From: HGM04593 sp045634365
GTDB taxonomy: Bacteria; Bacteroidota; Bacteroidia; Bacteroidales; Bacteroidaceae
Length of the DNA: 64,000 nucleotides
Assembly: GCA_045634365.1 (NCBI GenBank)
Contig: JAZRAC010000057.1
Span: forward strand, 1 to 64,000
Direction of reading: 5' to 3'
Positions 52,788 to 61,949 of this stretch are shown in pieces (the first letter of the stretch is position 1; the number at the start of each line of letters is the position of its first letter). The position numbers and the translations under genes are program-made. The notes under the pieces were generated by a model, which was given only the letters and a program-made list of their open reading frames with translations, did not search any database and was not told the DNA's origin.

Positions 52788-53834
52788 TCAAAAATTCTTA
52801 TTATCGATATAAACTTCGAGCAATTTGGCTACTCCATTTTTATTAACGGGAACAACATTATAGTCGGCACAGCCAACGGGAACAAGGCAACTGTTTCCCT
52901 CGGCAAGATGCACCACGCACTCCTCGTCGCCGGGCATCACTCCTCGACCAAAGCCATTGGTACTCTTTACATTTATGGTGCAATCGCCCTCTATACACAC
53001 ATAAACAACAAAGGAGTCGTATTTATAGAGCTTGCGGTGAAAGGCCCTGTCGACTTCCAGCAGTTTCACCACAAAGAAGGGCGACTCCACAAGCGGCACA
53101 GGCTTGTTCAGCCTGTTTTCATAGGAGATTTTATAATCGTCGTACAATTTATAATCGATAGCCTCTTTGGCCTCTTGAACGTGCAATTGACGCAGCTTGC
53201 CGTCGAGCCCCGGACGGTTATAATCGAATATGCGGTATGTAATATCGGAGCTTTGCTGAATTTCGGCAACTATTATTCCGCCGCATATTGCGTGTACTCG
53301 CCCCGAGGGTATATAAAAGCAGTCGCCGGCTTTAACTTCGTGGCGTTGCAGCACCTCGCAGATGCTTCCATCCTCCACTCGCTTCTCATATTCATATTTG
53401 GATATTGGCTGATTGAAGCCCGAATAGAGATAAGCTCCGGGAGTGGCATTTACCACGTACCACATTTCGGTCTTTCCGAAACAGCCGTGACGCTCTTTTG
53501 CAATTTCGTCGCAGGGGTGTACTTGAATAGAGAGGTCGCGCACTGCGTCGATGAATTTTACAAGAATGGGAAATTCGTCGCCATATTTTTCGGCGACAGA
53601 GGTTCCAAGCAACAGTTCGCCATATTCGGCCACCAATTCCGACAATTTTCTACCGACAAGAGGCCCGTTCTTAACAACCGACTCACTGCCGGGCACGGCA
53701 CTGACCTCCCAACTTTCGCCCACACATTCATTGTCACAGGGAAGGCCTTTTATAGGCTTCAAGCTGTGCCCGCCCCATACGACGGTGCGAAAATTATTCT
53801 CGAACAGAAGCGGATATAAAGGCCGTTTACTCAT
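52788..53834 (-). CDS. manA: mannose-6-phosphate isomerase (type I)
   Basis: Zinc-dependent interconversion of mannose 6-phosphate and fructose 6-phosphate, feeding GDP-mannose and glycan synthesis. The 348-residue cupin protein shows the zinc ligands of type I PMI: SIQVHPCDEIA (Q and H), FGKTEMWYV (E) and SGRVHAICGG (H), then the SDITYRIFDYNRPG segment. It lies 23 bases downstream of trxB on the same strand. Confidence 0.94.
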   Translation of the reverse strand: MSKRPLYPLLFENNFRTVVWGGHSLKPIKGLPCDNECVGESWEVSAVPGSESVVKNGPLVGRKLSELVAEYGELLLGTSVAEKYGDEFPILVKFIDAVRDLSIQVHPCDEIAKERHGCFGKTEMWYVVNATPGAYLYSGFNQPISKYEYEKRVEDGSICEVLQRHEVKAGDCFYIPSGRVHAICGGIIVAEIQQSSDITYRIFDYNRPGLDGKLRQLHVQEAKEAIDYKLYDDYKISYENRLNKPVPLVESPFFVVKLLEVDRAFHRKLYKYDSFVVYVCIEGDCTINVKSTNGFGRGVMPGDEECVVHLAEGNSCLVPVGCADYNVVPVNKNGVAKLLEVYIDNKNF

Positions 53835-53857
53835 TATCTTTATATTTTAGGGAACTG

Positions 53858-54796
53858 TTACTGCTTGCTCGACAAATATCGCTCGGCCTCCATTGCCGCG
53901 CGACAACCGCTTGCCGCTGCATTTATCGCTTGACGATAGTGAGGGTCGGCAACATCGCCTGCCACAAAAATACCGGGTACAAGGGTTTTTACTCCGCTTG
54001 CATCGGCCGGAACGAAATAGCCTGTCTCGTCGGTTTTAAGATACTTTTTGAATATATCGCTGTTGGGTTTGTGCCCTATGGCAAGGAAAAAGCCATCGAC
54101 GGCAATGTCGTAGCGCTTCTCATCGGGCTCACCCTTGCGTTTCACAAGATGAACGCCCTCAACGCCATCTTCTCCGAAAAGTCCCTCGGTATTATGCTCG
54201 AAAAGAACCTCAATTTTGGGGTTGGCAAGCGTGCGGTCCTGCATTGCCTTCGAAGCACGCAGATAGGGCTTGCGCACTATCAAGTACACTTTTGCGGCAA
54301 GCGAAGCAAGATAATTGGCCTCCTCACAAGCAGTGTCGCCACCACCTACCACCGCAACAACTTTCTTGCGATAGAAGAAGCCGTCGCAGGTAGCACAGGC
54401 GCTAACGCCCATTCCCTGATACTTTATCTCATCGGAAAGGCCGAGATATTTTGCCGCCGCGCCGGTAGCCACAATAACAGTATCGGCCTCAACAACCGCA
54501 CCATCGTCGATGGTCATCTTGTAGGGTGCGCTCTCAAAATCGACCTCAACAACAGAGCCCGAACGAATATCGGCTCCCACGTTTACCGCCTGCTTACGCA
54601 TATTATCCATAAGCTCGGGACCTGTTATTCCCAAAGGAAAGCCGGGGAAATTCTCAACCACGGTAGTTTGTGTGAGCTGTCCTCCGGGCTGTATACCCTC
54701 GTACAGTATAGGAGAGAGATTGGCACGCGAGGCATAAATAGCCGCTGTATATCCTGCCGGTCCTGAACCGATTATCAAACATTTAGTCTTATTCAT
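53858..54796 (-). CDS. trxB: thioredoxin reductase
   Basis: NADPH-dependent reduction of thioredoxin. The 312-residue protein has the FAD motif IIGSGPAGYTAAIYASRAN (about 8-26), the redox-active CATC disulfide at C135/C138 in GVSACATCDGFF, the NADPH motif VVGGGDTACEEA and the C-terminal FAD-contact GIFVAGDVADPHYRQ. Typical low-molecular-weight TrxB length. Confidence 0.97.
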   Translation of the reverse strand: MNKTKCLIIGSGPAGYTAAIYASRANLSPILYEGIQPGGQLTQTTVVENFPGFPLGITGPELMDNMRKQAVNVGADIRSGSVVEVDFESAPYKMTIDDGAVVEADTVIVATGAAAKYLGLSDEIKYQGMGVSACATCDGFFYRKKVVAVVGGGDTACEEANYLASLAAKVYLIVRKPYLRASKAMQDRTLANPKIEVLFEHNTEGLFGEDGVEGVHLVKRKGEPDEKRYDIAVDGFFLAIGHKPNSDIFKKYLKTDETGYFVPADASGVKTLVPGIFVAGDVADPHYRQAINAAASGCRAAMEAERYLSSKQ

Positions 54797-54814
54797 ATAT
54801 TTATTATTTTTTCA

Positions 54815-55444
54815 TTATCTCATATCCACAATTTCCGCATCGGGAAAATCCTCCATAGGACAGCGGTACACCCTTTTATCGAACATACATTTGGGTTTAT
54901 AACTGTTTATGGAAATATCGGTATATCCCTGCCCGCTCATAAACACACGCAACTGCTGTGGGCGCATATTTTCAGCATCCAACGTAATAACCACCTTGTC
55001 GAAGGAAGGTTCATCGCCGTTTGCCGCGAGAGTAATCACACTCTTGCCGCCAACAGCCTCCATTGTACATTTATACCCCTTTTTATAAAGGGCCATAAGG
55101 TAGACAGGGTTATATATCTGTGCCTCGTCGGAGCCCGCATCGGTTATATACAGTTCATTATTAGCGGCCATATAGCTCCACTGTGTAGCACCGTCGCACC
55201 ACAATTTCATAGGGGTGAGCAGCACCGCATAGCTGTTACCATCGAGTTTAAGAGTGCCTTCGTCGGAATATTGCGCAACGCCGGCATTGTCGCAAACTAC
55301 ATAATCGAATGCCATCTGCACAGCCGCATCGGCCTCTATGCCCTTTATTGCACGCTCTAATGTCTCAACAGCCTGCCTGCTTTGTGCCGCAAGCGCAAGA
55401 GGAGAGAGCAACCACAATATAAACAGAAAATTTTTTGCCTTCAT
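54815..55444 (-). CDS. LolA-like outer-membrane lipoprotein carrier
   Basis: A 209-residue periplasmic protein with an N-terminal signal peptide (MKAKNFLFILWLLSPLALA then AQS). The mature part fits the LolA-like DUF found next to ftsK in Bacteroidetes: EGTLKLDGNSYAVLL, KLWCDGATQWSYMAANNELY, IYNPVYLMALYKKG and the beta-strand run VITLDAENMRPQQLRVFM. It would ferry lipoproteins from the inner to the outer membrane. The gene starts 28 bases after ftsK. I give the family, not a symbol, because sequence similarity to E. coli LolA is low. Confidence 0.82.
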   Translation of the reverse strand: MKAKNFLFILWLLSPLALAAQSRQAVETLERAIKGIEADAAVQMAFDYVVCDNAGVAQYSDEGTLKLDGNSYAVLLTPMKLWCDGATQWSYMAANNELYITDAGSDEAQIYNPVYLMALYKKGYKCTMEAVGGKSVITLAANGDEPSFDKVVITLDAENMRPQQLRVFMSGQGYTDISINSYKPKCMFDKRVYRCPMEDFPDAEIVDMR

Positions 55445-55472
55445 ATATCCTTATTTATATATGCAACCAAGA

Positions 55473-57932
55473 TTAAAGCAACTGTTTGAGGCGGAATTCA
55501 AGGTCGGCCTCATCGGCACACAGCACCTGACGCGGCTTACTACCCTCCTGCTCACCCACAAGGCCCGTCTGGCACAATTGGTCCATTATGCGGCCCGCGC
55601 GGTTGAAGCCCACGTTGAGCTTGCGCTGTATGAGCGAGGTTGAACCCTGCTGATGAATAACGACAATGCGCGCAGCATCGGCAAACAGCGGGTCGAGTTT
55701 ATCGGAAGAGAGCTCCCCACGCGTCGCAGAGCCACCACCGTCGGACGGTGCATCATCGGGCTCGGGCAATATGTAAGCGGTGGGATAACCCTGCTGCTTG
55801 GCAATATGGGCACAAACACGTTCAACCTCCTTCGTCTCCACAAGCGCACACTGCACACGCACCGGGTCGTTACCGGCAAGGAAGAGCATATCTCCGCGAC
55901 CTTGCAGCTGGTTGGCACCCTGACGGTCGAGAATTGTACGTGAGTCGATAACCGAAATAACACGGAACGCCATACGCGCAGGGAAGTTCGCCTTAATGGT
56001 ACCGGTGATAATATTTGTCGTGGGGCGCTGGGTAGCGATAATCATATGAATACCCACGGCACGAGCCTTTTGAGCGATGCGGGCAATTGGCACCTCCACC
56101 TCCTTGCCGGCAGTCATCATAAGGTCGCCATACTCATCTATAATCACCACAATATATGGCATAAAGCGATGCCCCTTTGTAGGCAGCAACTCCTTATTCA
56201 AATACTTATCGTTATACTCCTTAACCGAGCGTACCGATGCCATCTGCAACAATTTATAGCGGTTATCCATCTCCACGCACAGAGATTTAAGCGTGCGCAC
56301 CACGCGGTTAACGTCGGTTATAATAGGTTCATCCTCGCCTTCGAGTTTCGCAAGAAAATGTTTTTCCAGCACATTATAGAGGCTCAGTTCCACCATTTTG
56401 GGGTCGACCATCACAAATTTCAAATATGCAGGATGCATTTTATAGAGCAACGATGTAATAATAGCATTCAAGCCCACAGACTTACCCATACCCGTAGCAC
56501 CGGCAACAAGCAAGTGAGGCATTTTTGCCATATCCACCATAAACACATCGTTGGAGATTGTTTTTCCAAGCGCAAGCGGAAGTGCCATATCCGTCTCCTT
56601 ATATTTTCGGCTGTTGAGCAGAGAGGCCATAGGCACAATCTGTTTATGGGCATTGGGTACCTCTATACCCACAGTACCCTTGCCGGGAATAGGAGCAATG
56701 ATACGAATACACAATGCCGACAGGCTCATCGCAATATCATCCTCCAAATTCTTTATCTTGGAGATACGGATACCCGGAGCAGGAGTAATCTCGTAGAGCG
56801 TGATTGTGGGGCCTACGGTAGCCTTTATGGAGCTTATCTTAATTTCAAAATTATTGAGCACCTCCACAATCTTCTCCTTGTTGGCATTCTGCTCGTCCTT
56901 ATCCACCGCAAATGTCGTCTGCTCATATTTATCGAGCAAATCAACGGTGGGCGGCTTATAGTAACTCAATTCATCCTTGGGATTTATGGGACGAAGCATA
57001 TTACCGCCCGTATCCTCTTCGCCTGTCGTATCCTCAATCTCCATTTCTATGGGTGCGCCATCGGCTGTTGCTGCCGCGGCGGCACGTTGCGCCACACGGT
57101 CGAATACTGCGGCAACATCCTCTTCGTCGGGCACAGGTTCCTCCTCGCTCACAATCTCCTCCTCGGGAGCCTCCACTTCAAATTCCTCTTCTGCGGGCTC
57201 CACAAAAGTATCCTCATCATCATATTCGATGATATTATCCTCCTCTGCGGCAGGAGCCTCTTCGGGCTTTTCATCTTCGGCAACGCCCTCCGTTGCAGGT
57301 TCTTCGGACGGTTGCGCCTTGGGAATAAAGCTGAAAGAGAGCATCTTCTGCAACCAAGTGATAGTTTCGCGGGTGAGGTATGTCATAAGGATTATGAGTG
57401 TAATAACAAGTATCAATATAAGCCCCACAAAGCCCACTTTATCCACGAGCCAACCACTCACAAACTCACCGTGACGGCCACCGGGCGACATAAAACTGCC
57501 GGCGAAGAGATTACCCAAAGAGAAGGCAAAAAAGACCGAGCCCCACACTACCGAGAAAATTGTCATTATAAACCATTTTACCAGATTGGGGCGACGAATA
57601 TTCATAAAATAGAGCATCAGCACCACAAGCAGAGGCACCACAAGTACCGACGACCAGCCGAAACAGCCGTTTATCAGAAAATTGGCAAACAGCGCACCAC
57701 TCTTGCCCGATGTATTTTCAACGGTAGCCGCACTCTCGCCCAAAGCCTCAATAACACTCTGGTCGGCACCTCCCGAAGAGAAGAACGAAAGGAACGAACT
57801 GCATATAAAAATTGCCATAGCTCCGAAAAAGAGCCCGAGGAAAAAGTGCAACGTCGGGTGTTTGAGCACAAATTTCACTTTCTTAAAAAACGACGCCTTC
57901 TTCTCCTGCGCCCTTGTATTCTTTTTTGCCAT
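55473..57932 (-). CDS. ftsK: DNA translocase FtsK
   Basis: Pumps and resolves chromosome termini at the division septum. The 819-residue protein has four membrane segments in residues 28-195, an acidic Glu-rich linker (about 205-305, unusually rich in EE and EEE runs), and the motor: Walker A GATGMGKSVGLNAI at 478-491, Walker B VVIIDEYGDLM, and the ATQRPTTNIITGTIKANFPA arginine-finger region. The C-terminal gamma winged helix (STSLIQRKLNVGFNRAGRIM) recognises KOPS-like DNA. Upstream is a TATCTTCG box at 57987-57994, one mismatch from consensus. Confidence 0.95.
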   Translation of the reverse strand: MAKKNTRAQEKKASFFKKVKFVLKHPTLHFFLGLFFGAMAIFICSSFLSFFSSGGADQSVIEALGESAATVENTSGKSGALFANFLINGCFGWSSVLVVPLLVVLMLYFMNIRRPNLVKWFIMTIFSVVWGSVFFAFSLGNLFAGSFMSPGGRHGEFVSGWLVDKVGFVGLILILVITLIILMTYLTRETITWLQKMLSFSFIPKAQPSEEPATEGVAEDEKPEEAPAAEEDNIIEYDDEDTFVEPAEEEFEVEAPEEEIVSEEEPVPDEEDVAAVFDRVAQRAAAAATADGAPIEMEIEDTTGEEDTGGNMLRPINPKDELSYYKPPTVDLLDKYEQTTFAVDKDEQNANKEKIVEVLNNFEIKISSIKATVGPTITLYEITPAPGIRISKIKNLEDDIAMSLSALCIRIIAPIPGKGTVGIEVPNAHKQIVPMASLLNSRKYKETDMALPLALGKTISNDVFMVDMAKMPHLLVAGATGMGKSVGLNAIITSLLYKMHPAYLKFVMVDPKMVELSLYNVLEKHFLAKLEGEDEPIITDVNRVVRTLKSLCVEMDNRYKLLQMASVRSVKEYNDKYLNKELLPTKGHRFMPYIVVIIDEYGDLMMTAGKEVEVPIARIAQKARAVGIHMIIATQRPTTNIITGTIKANFPARMAFRVISVIDSRTILDRQGANQLQGRGDMLFLAGNDPVRVQCALVETKEVERVCAHIAKQQGYPTAYILPEPDDAPSDGGGSATRGELSSDKLDPLFADAARIVVIHQQGSTSLIQRKLNVGFNRAGRIMDQLCQTGLVGEQEGSKPRQVLCADEADLEFRLKQLL

Positions 57933-57986
57933 AGTATATTGCCTGTTAAAAAATACCCCTAAATTACAAATTAGGGATAAACATTG

Positions 57987-57994
57987 CGAAGATA
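57987..57994 (-). promoter_or_regulatory. probable -7 box upstream of ftsK
   Basis: Minus-strand TATCTTCG, one mismatch from TAnnTTTG, 55 bases before the ftsK ATG. Confidence 0.35.
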
Positions 57995-58039
57995 GTAAAA
58001 AAAAAGATAGCAGCGCCCCTCACCTGTGCTATTTTTTTG

Positions 58040-58047
58040 TAACTTCG
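58040..58047 (+). promoter_or_regulatory. probable -7 box upstream of the DUF5063 gene
   Basis: TAACTTCG, one mismatch from TAnnTTTG, 39 bases before the ATG at 58087 and divergent to the ftsK box. Confidence 0.35.
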
Positions 58048-58086
58048 CGGCAAATTAGAAAAAACCAGCAAAAACCACACAACGCA

Positions 58087-58641
58087 ATGAACGAAACAGC
58101 AGATATTGTTTTTCAGCGCAACACAGTAGAGTTTGTAACGGTTGCCGCAGAATTCTGCGCCTACATTGAGCGCACCAACGAGCACACCCGCAAGGAATTT
58201 GTGGGCACAATGCTCAAAATTCTGCCCCTGCTCTACCTGAAAGCACAAATGCTCCCCAACGAGGAACGCATAAGCGACAGCGACCTTGAAGATTTTGTTA
58301 CAGAAGACAGCTATGAAGTACTGCGCATAACAATTGCCAATCTGCTCGCCGACAAAGACACCTACCTCGATGTTTTTGTCGAGGAGATGAAGTACAGCGA
58401 CACGCCAATATCAATAAACATTTCGGAGGACCTTGCCGATATTTATCAGGATATAAAAAACTTTGTCTGCCTGTTCCGCCTCGGCATAAACGAGACAATG
58501 CACGATGCGATAATCGAATGTAACGAGCATTTCAAGCAATATTGGGGGCAGAGAATAGTGAACACCCTGCGAGCCCTCCACGACATTGCCTACAACACAA
58601 GCCCCGACGACGAAGAGGAAAACGACAATGACAATTTTTAA
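58087..58641 (+). CDS. DUF5063 family protein
   Basis: A 184-residue soluble helical protein from the ATG at 58087 (MNETADIVFQRNTVEFVTVA). The longer in-frame start at 57682 lies inside ftsK and is rejected. The family pattern AAEFCAYIERTNEHTRKEFV, LKILPLLYLKAQML and DLADIYQDIKNFVCLFRLG is seen in many Bacteroidetes, always without a known activity. Its last 14 bases overlap the exonuclease gene, so the two are translationally coupled. Confidence 0.8.
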   Translation: MNETADIVFQRNTVEFVTVAAEFCAYIERTNEHTRKEFVGTMLKILPLLYLKAQMLPNEERISDSDLEDFVTEDSYEVLRITIANLLADKDTYLDVFVEEMKYSDTPISINISEDLADIYQDIKNFVCLFRLGINETMHDAIIECNEHFKQYWGQRIVNTLRALHDIAYNTSPDDEEENDNDNF

Positions 58642-59215
58642 TGCACATATCGAAAAGAGCGAAATTGCGCAAATGCCCGCCGTCGTTTTCCCCGGACGCA
58701 TAATTACCATAAGCACGGCAGCCGACGTTGACAAAGTGGCAAAAGCCCTCTCAAAGGAGAAAATCCTCGGATTCGACACAGAGACACGCCCGGCGTTCCG
58801 CAAGGGAGTGCAATACAAAGTGTCGCTGCTGCAACTATCCACCGCCGACACCTGCTTCCTCATACGCCTCTGCCACACAGGAATGCCCGATTCGCTGATA
58901 GAGCTTCTCGAAAATGGCGAAATACTGAAAATAGGCGTATCGCTGCACGACGACTACCAATCACTCGCCCGCCGCAAAAAGTTCAAAGCCGGCGGCTTCT
59001 TCGACCTGCAAAAATATGTGAGCAAATTCGGCATTGAGGAGATGAGCCTCCAAAAAATATACGCCATAATATTCGGCGAGAAAATATCGAAAAGCCAGCA
59101 GTTGACAAATTGGGAGCACGACATTCTCACCGACAAGCAAAAACAATATGCAGCCACCGACGCGTGGGCCTGCCTCAACATATACAACCGCCTGAAAGAA
59201 TTAGAGAGAAAATAG
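58628..59215 (+). CDS. DEDD-family 3'-5' exonuclease
   Basis: The ATG at 58628 (MTIFNAHIEKSEIAQM) gives 195 residues. It is an RNase D / WRN-exonuclease-like domain without a helicase or HRDC: motif Exo I ILGFDTETRPAF (Asp and Glu), Exo II LKIGVSLHDDYQSL (Asp), and Exo III KQKQYAATDAWACLNIY (Tyr and Asp). It starts inside DUF5063 and ends 4 bases before rlmI. Substrate is DNA or RNA 3' ends; which one is not clear from the sequence. Confidence 0.88.
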   Translation: MTIFNAHIEKSEIAQMPAVVFPGRIITISTAADVDKVAKALSKEKILGFDTETRPAFRKGVQYKVSLLQLSTADTCFLIRLCHTGMPDSLIELLENGEILKIGVSLHDDYQSLARRKKFKAGGFFDLQKYVSKFGIEEMSLQKIYAIIFGEKISKSQQLTNWEHDILTDKQKQYAATDAWACLNIYNRLKELERK

Positions 59216-59219
59216 CACT

Positions 59220-60401
59220 ATGGAAAAATCAGTAATATTAAAACGCGGCAAAGAGGAGTCGTTGCGCCGCTTCCACCCTTGGATATTTTCGGGAGCAATA
59301 GCACGCATCGACGGCAAACCCGAGGAGGGCGACATTGTCACCGTTTACACAAACAGTGGCGAATTTATAGCTCGCGGACACGTTCAAGTGGGCAGCATCG
59401 CCGTGCGAGTGCTCACATTCGTCGACGAGCCCATAGACCAAGAATTCTGGAACCGACGCATCGCCACAGCCTACGATCTGCGCCAACGCACCGGAATATC
59501 GTCGCACCCCGACAACAACACCTACCGTCTTGTACACGGCGAGGGCGACTGTCTTCCCGGCCTTGTAATAGACATCTACGGCAACACCGCAGTAATGCAG
59601 GCCCACAGCGTGGGAATGCACGTGAACCGTATGGAGATTGCCGAAGCACTCAAAAGCACACTGGGCAGCAAGCTCGACAATATATATTATAAGTCGGAGA
59701 CCACCCTCCCCTACAAAGCCGACATCAGCAAAGAGAATGGCTACATAATGGGTGGCAACGCCGAAAATATCTCCACCGAATATGGCCTTAAATTTCACAT
59801 CGACTGGATGCGAGGCCAAAAGACAGGCTTCTTTGTCGACCAGCGCGAGAACCGCTCACTGCTCGAAAAATATGCCAAAGGGCGCAAGTTGCTAAATATG
59901 TTCTGCTACACAGGAGGCTTCTCTATATACGCCCTGCGCGGCGGTGCCGAGGTTGTACACTCGGTCGACAGCTCGGCAAAAGCCATCGACCTTACCAATG
60001 CCAACGTAGCCATAAATTTCCCCGACGACACACGCCACGCGGCATTTGCCGAGGATGCATTCGACTACCTCGAAAGAATGGGAAGCAACTACGACCTCAT
60101 AATTCTGGACCCGCCTGCATTTGCCAAGCACCGCGACTCGCTGCGTAACGCCCTCATAGGCTACCGCCGCCTCAACGCAAAAGCATTGGAAAAGATACAG
60201 CCCGGCGGCATTCTCTTCACATTCTCCTGCTCGCAAGTGGTGAGCAAAGAGAATTTCCGCACAGCAGTGTTCACAGCCGCCGCAATGGCAAAGCGCAACG
60301 TGCGCATACTGCACCAGCTCACCCAGCCGGCCGACCACCCCGTGAACATCTACCACCCCGAAGGAGAATACCTCAAAGGCCTTGTACTATATGTTGAGTG
60401 A
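59220..60401 (+). CDS. rlmI: 23S rRNA m5C methyltransferase, RlmI family
   Basis: S-adenosylmethionine-dependent methyltransferase of the PUA-RlmI type that makes m5C1962 in 23S rRNA. The 393-residue protein has an N-terminal PUA-like domain (RFHPWIFSGAIARIDG, EFIARGHVQVGSIAVRVL), the linker GWDQRENR-like FFVDQRENRSLL, and the AdoMet core: LLNMFCYTGGFSIYALRGGA, VVHSVDSSAKAIDL, LIILDPPAFAKHRDSL, and a C-terminal GILFTFSCSQVV with the catalytic cysteine. Last gene of the three-gene run with DUF5063 and the exonuclease. Confidence 0.93.
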   Translation: MEKSVILKRGKEESLRRFHPWIFSGAIARIDGKPEEGDIVTVYTNSGEFIARGHVQVGSIAVRVLTFVDEPIDQEFWNRRIATAYDLRQRTGISSHPDNNTYRLVHGEGDCLPGLVIDIYGNTAVMQAHSVGMHVNRMEIAEALKSTLGSKLDNIYYKSETTLPYKADISKENGYIMGGNAENISTEYGLKFHIDWMRGQKTGFFVDQRENRSLLEKYAKGRKLLNMFCYTGGFSIYALRGGAEVVHSVDSSAKAIDLTNANVAINFPDDTRHAAFAEDAFDYLERMGSNYDLIILDPPAFAKHRDSLRNALIGYRRLNAKALEKIQPGGILFTFSCSQVVSKENFRTAVFTAAAMAKRNVRILHQLTQPADHPVNIYHPEGEYLKGLVLYVE

Positions 60402-60507
60402 GAATTGCTGCACAATTCTCACTCAACATATTTTGTAACAAAGTTATCTTTCGCCGAACAAAGCCGATATTTTTTTGTGAAAAACCACAAAAATAAGCAC
60501 AATAAAT

Positions 60508-60538
60508 TTTGCCAATTAAAGCAAATATATTACCTTTG
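60508..60538 (+). promoter_or_regulatory. canonical Bacteroidetes promoter of rpmE
   Basis: TTTG (60508-60511), 19 bases, then TACCTTTG (60531-60538). Both elements and their spacing match the Bacteroidetes sigma-70-like consensus; the rpmE start follows 63 bases later. Confidence 0.75.
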
Positions 60539-60601
60539 CACCTCGAAAGCCATTACACACATTTTTTGTTACCAGCAAATAAAAATTAAAAAATTAAAAT
60601 A

Positions 60602-60853
60602 ATGAAAAAAGACATTCATCCCGCAGGATATCGTCCCGTTGTATTCAAAGATATGTCAAACGGCGATTGTTTCCTTTCACAGTCAACTTGTAACACAAAG
60701 GAGACCATTGAATTCGAGGGCGAGACATACCCCTTGATAAAACTTGAAATTTCTAACACCTCTCACCCCTTCTACACCGGTAAGGCTAAACTCGTGGATA
60801 CTGCCGGCCGCGTAGACAAGTTCATGAGCCGTTACGGAAAAATCAAGAAATAA
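60602..60853 (+). CDS. rpmE: 50S ribosomal protein L31 type B
   Basis: An 83-residue L31 of the longer, type B form (MKKDIHPAGYRPVVFKDMSN, FEGETYPLIKLEISNTSHPF, AGRVDKFMSRYGKI). It lacks the CxxC pairs of zinc-binding L31; type B forms replace the zinc protein in many Bacteroidetes and elsewhere under zinc limitation. Single-gene unit with a canonical promoter and a terminator at 60875-60906. Confidence 0.97.
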   Translation: MKKDIHPAGYRPVVFKDMSNGDCFLSQSTCNTKETIEFEGETYPLIKLEISNTSHPFYTGKAKLVDTAGRVDKFMSRYGKIKK

Positions 60854-60874
60854 GAAGCGTAACAAAATATACAA

Positions 60875-60906
60875 AAGAGGTGTACTCCGATACACCTCTT
60901 TTTTTT
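60875..60906 (+). terminator. terminator after rpmE
   Basis: Perfect 10-base stem AAGAGGTGTA / TACACCTCTT with a 6-base loop followed by six more T residues. Confidence 0.9.
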
Positions 60907-60931
60907 GCCACATTGCAACCAATATTCCAAA

Positions 60932-61831
60932 ATGAAAAAACTCTTTCCTACACTGCTGCTCACCCTGCTGCTTACAGCCTGTGGCGGCGGTTCCGACAAT
61001 GAGGGATTCGGCGCAACCACAGACCCCAACAACATAAACACCAATACCACCGGTGGCGCATACGCTTCGCTCTACGAACAGCCCCGCCTGAACGAGGAGG
61101 ATATTTTCCTCACCTACACCACCACCCATGAAGGCAAGGAACTGGTAACATACAGCATTGCATACAACAGCGAGCGTAAACACGCACGCTGGGTGGCATT
61201 CACATTCGAGGGCAGCAACAAAGATACCAATTGGAACAGAAACAACTGGAAAAACACAGAATGGAGAGGCGATCCCTGGGACTACGCCCCCGAAATTCCC
61301 GAAGAGGAGCAGATGGATTCGCATCGTGGCATATACTCCATCTATGGATTAGACGGATACGATCGCGGCCACCTTGTAGCATCGTACGACCGACTAATAT
61401 CGCAAGAGGCCAACAGGCAGACATTCTACTCAATAAATATGTCGCCAATGAAGAGCCGATTCAACCAAGATGGCCCGTGGAACAAGCTCGAAACAAAGAT
61501 AAACAACAGGAGCAACGGCTGGGTAAAAAGCAGCGATGTTCTCTATGTGGTGAAGGGTGCAACCATAAGAGAGGGAGAATACACCGTAAAAAACACCCTC
61601 ACAATTCCCAACCACTATTTTATGGCACTTGTGCGCAAAAAGGGCAACGCCTACTATGGAATTGCATTCCTTATGGAGCACAATAACAATACCGGCACAA
61701 GCCTTAGGGATTGCGCAATGAGCATCGACAAACTGGAAGAGATTACAGGGATAGATTTCTTCTGTAACCTGCCCGACAAATTGGAAAATACATTGGAGAG
61801 TACGTTGGATTTTAATCCTTGGAACCTATAA
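60932..61831 (+). CDS. secreted DNA/RNA non-specific endonuclease, lipoprotein
   Basis: The ATG at 60932 (MKKLFPTLLLTLLLTACGGG) gives 299 residues with a lipobox LLTAC, cysteine 17. The catalytic beta-beta-alpha-metal core carries the signature YDRGHLVASYDRL (D144, R145, G146, H147) and SMNPMKSRFNQDGPWNKLE-like SINMSPMKSRFNQDGPWNKL with the metal-binding Asn, as in Serratia nuclease and NUC1. A flexible Gly/Asn/Thr-rich linker follows the signal. It probably degrades DNA or RNA at the outer surface or in the periplasm for nutrient salvage; no immunity gene is adjacent. Confidence 0.9.
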   Translation: MKKLFPTLLLTLLLTACGGGSDNEGFGATTDPNNINTNTTGGAYASLYEQPRLNEEDIFLTYTTTHEGKELVTYSIAYNSERKHARWVAFTFEGSNKDTNWNRNNWKNTEWRGDPWDYAPEIPEEEQMDSHRGIYSIYGLDGYDRGHLVASYDRLISQEANRQTFYSINMSPMKSRFNQDGPWNKLETKINNRSNGWVKSSDVLYVVKGATIREGEYTVKNTLTIPNHYFMALVRKKGNAYYGIAFLMEHNNNTGTSLRDCAMSIDKLEEITGIDFFCNLPDKLENTLESTLDFNPWNL

Positions 61832-61845
61832 TACAAACAAAAGAG

Positions 61846-61875
61846 GATGACTCAAAAGTCCCTTTTTAAGACATC
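61846..61875. repeat. short inverted repeat related to the GAATAAAAAG / CTTTTTAGTC family
   Basis: GATGACTCAAAAG and CTTTTTAAGACATC, separated by three bases, match the arms at 7218-7245 and 13657-13771 imperfectly. It lies directly before the terminator hairpin. Confidence 0.4.
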
Positions 61876-61909
61876 ACACCCTCGCCAGAATATACTCTGG
61901 CGAGGGTGT
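61876..61909. terminator. strong terminator between convergent genes
   Basis: Perfect 14-base stem ACACCCTCGCCAGA / TCTGGCGAGGGTGT with a 6-base loop, between the endonuclease gene and the convergent peptidoglycan-binding gene. Confidence 0.85.
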
Positions 61910-61949
61910 TTGCTTTGTATATATTACTTTTGGGTCAGCCCCATTTTTG

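Noticed and set aside
56046..57962. A 638-codon frame antisense to ftsK
   Set aside because: Covers the whole ftsK gene in antisense and has low-complexity His/Arg/Asn content; ftsK motifs are unambiguous.
60932..61831. The endonuclease lipoprotein as a toxin of an interbacterial toxin-immunity pair
   Set aside because: There is no adjacent immunity gene and no secretion-system marker such as a PAAR or Rhs domain; a nutritional surface nuclease is the simpler reading.
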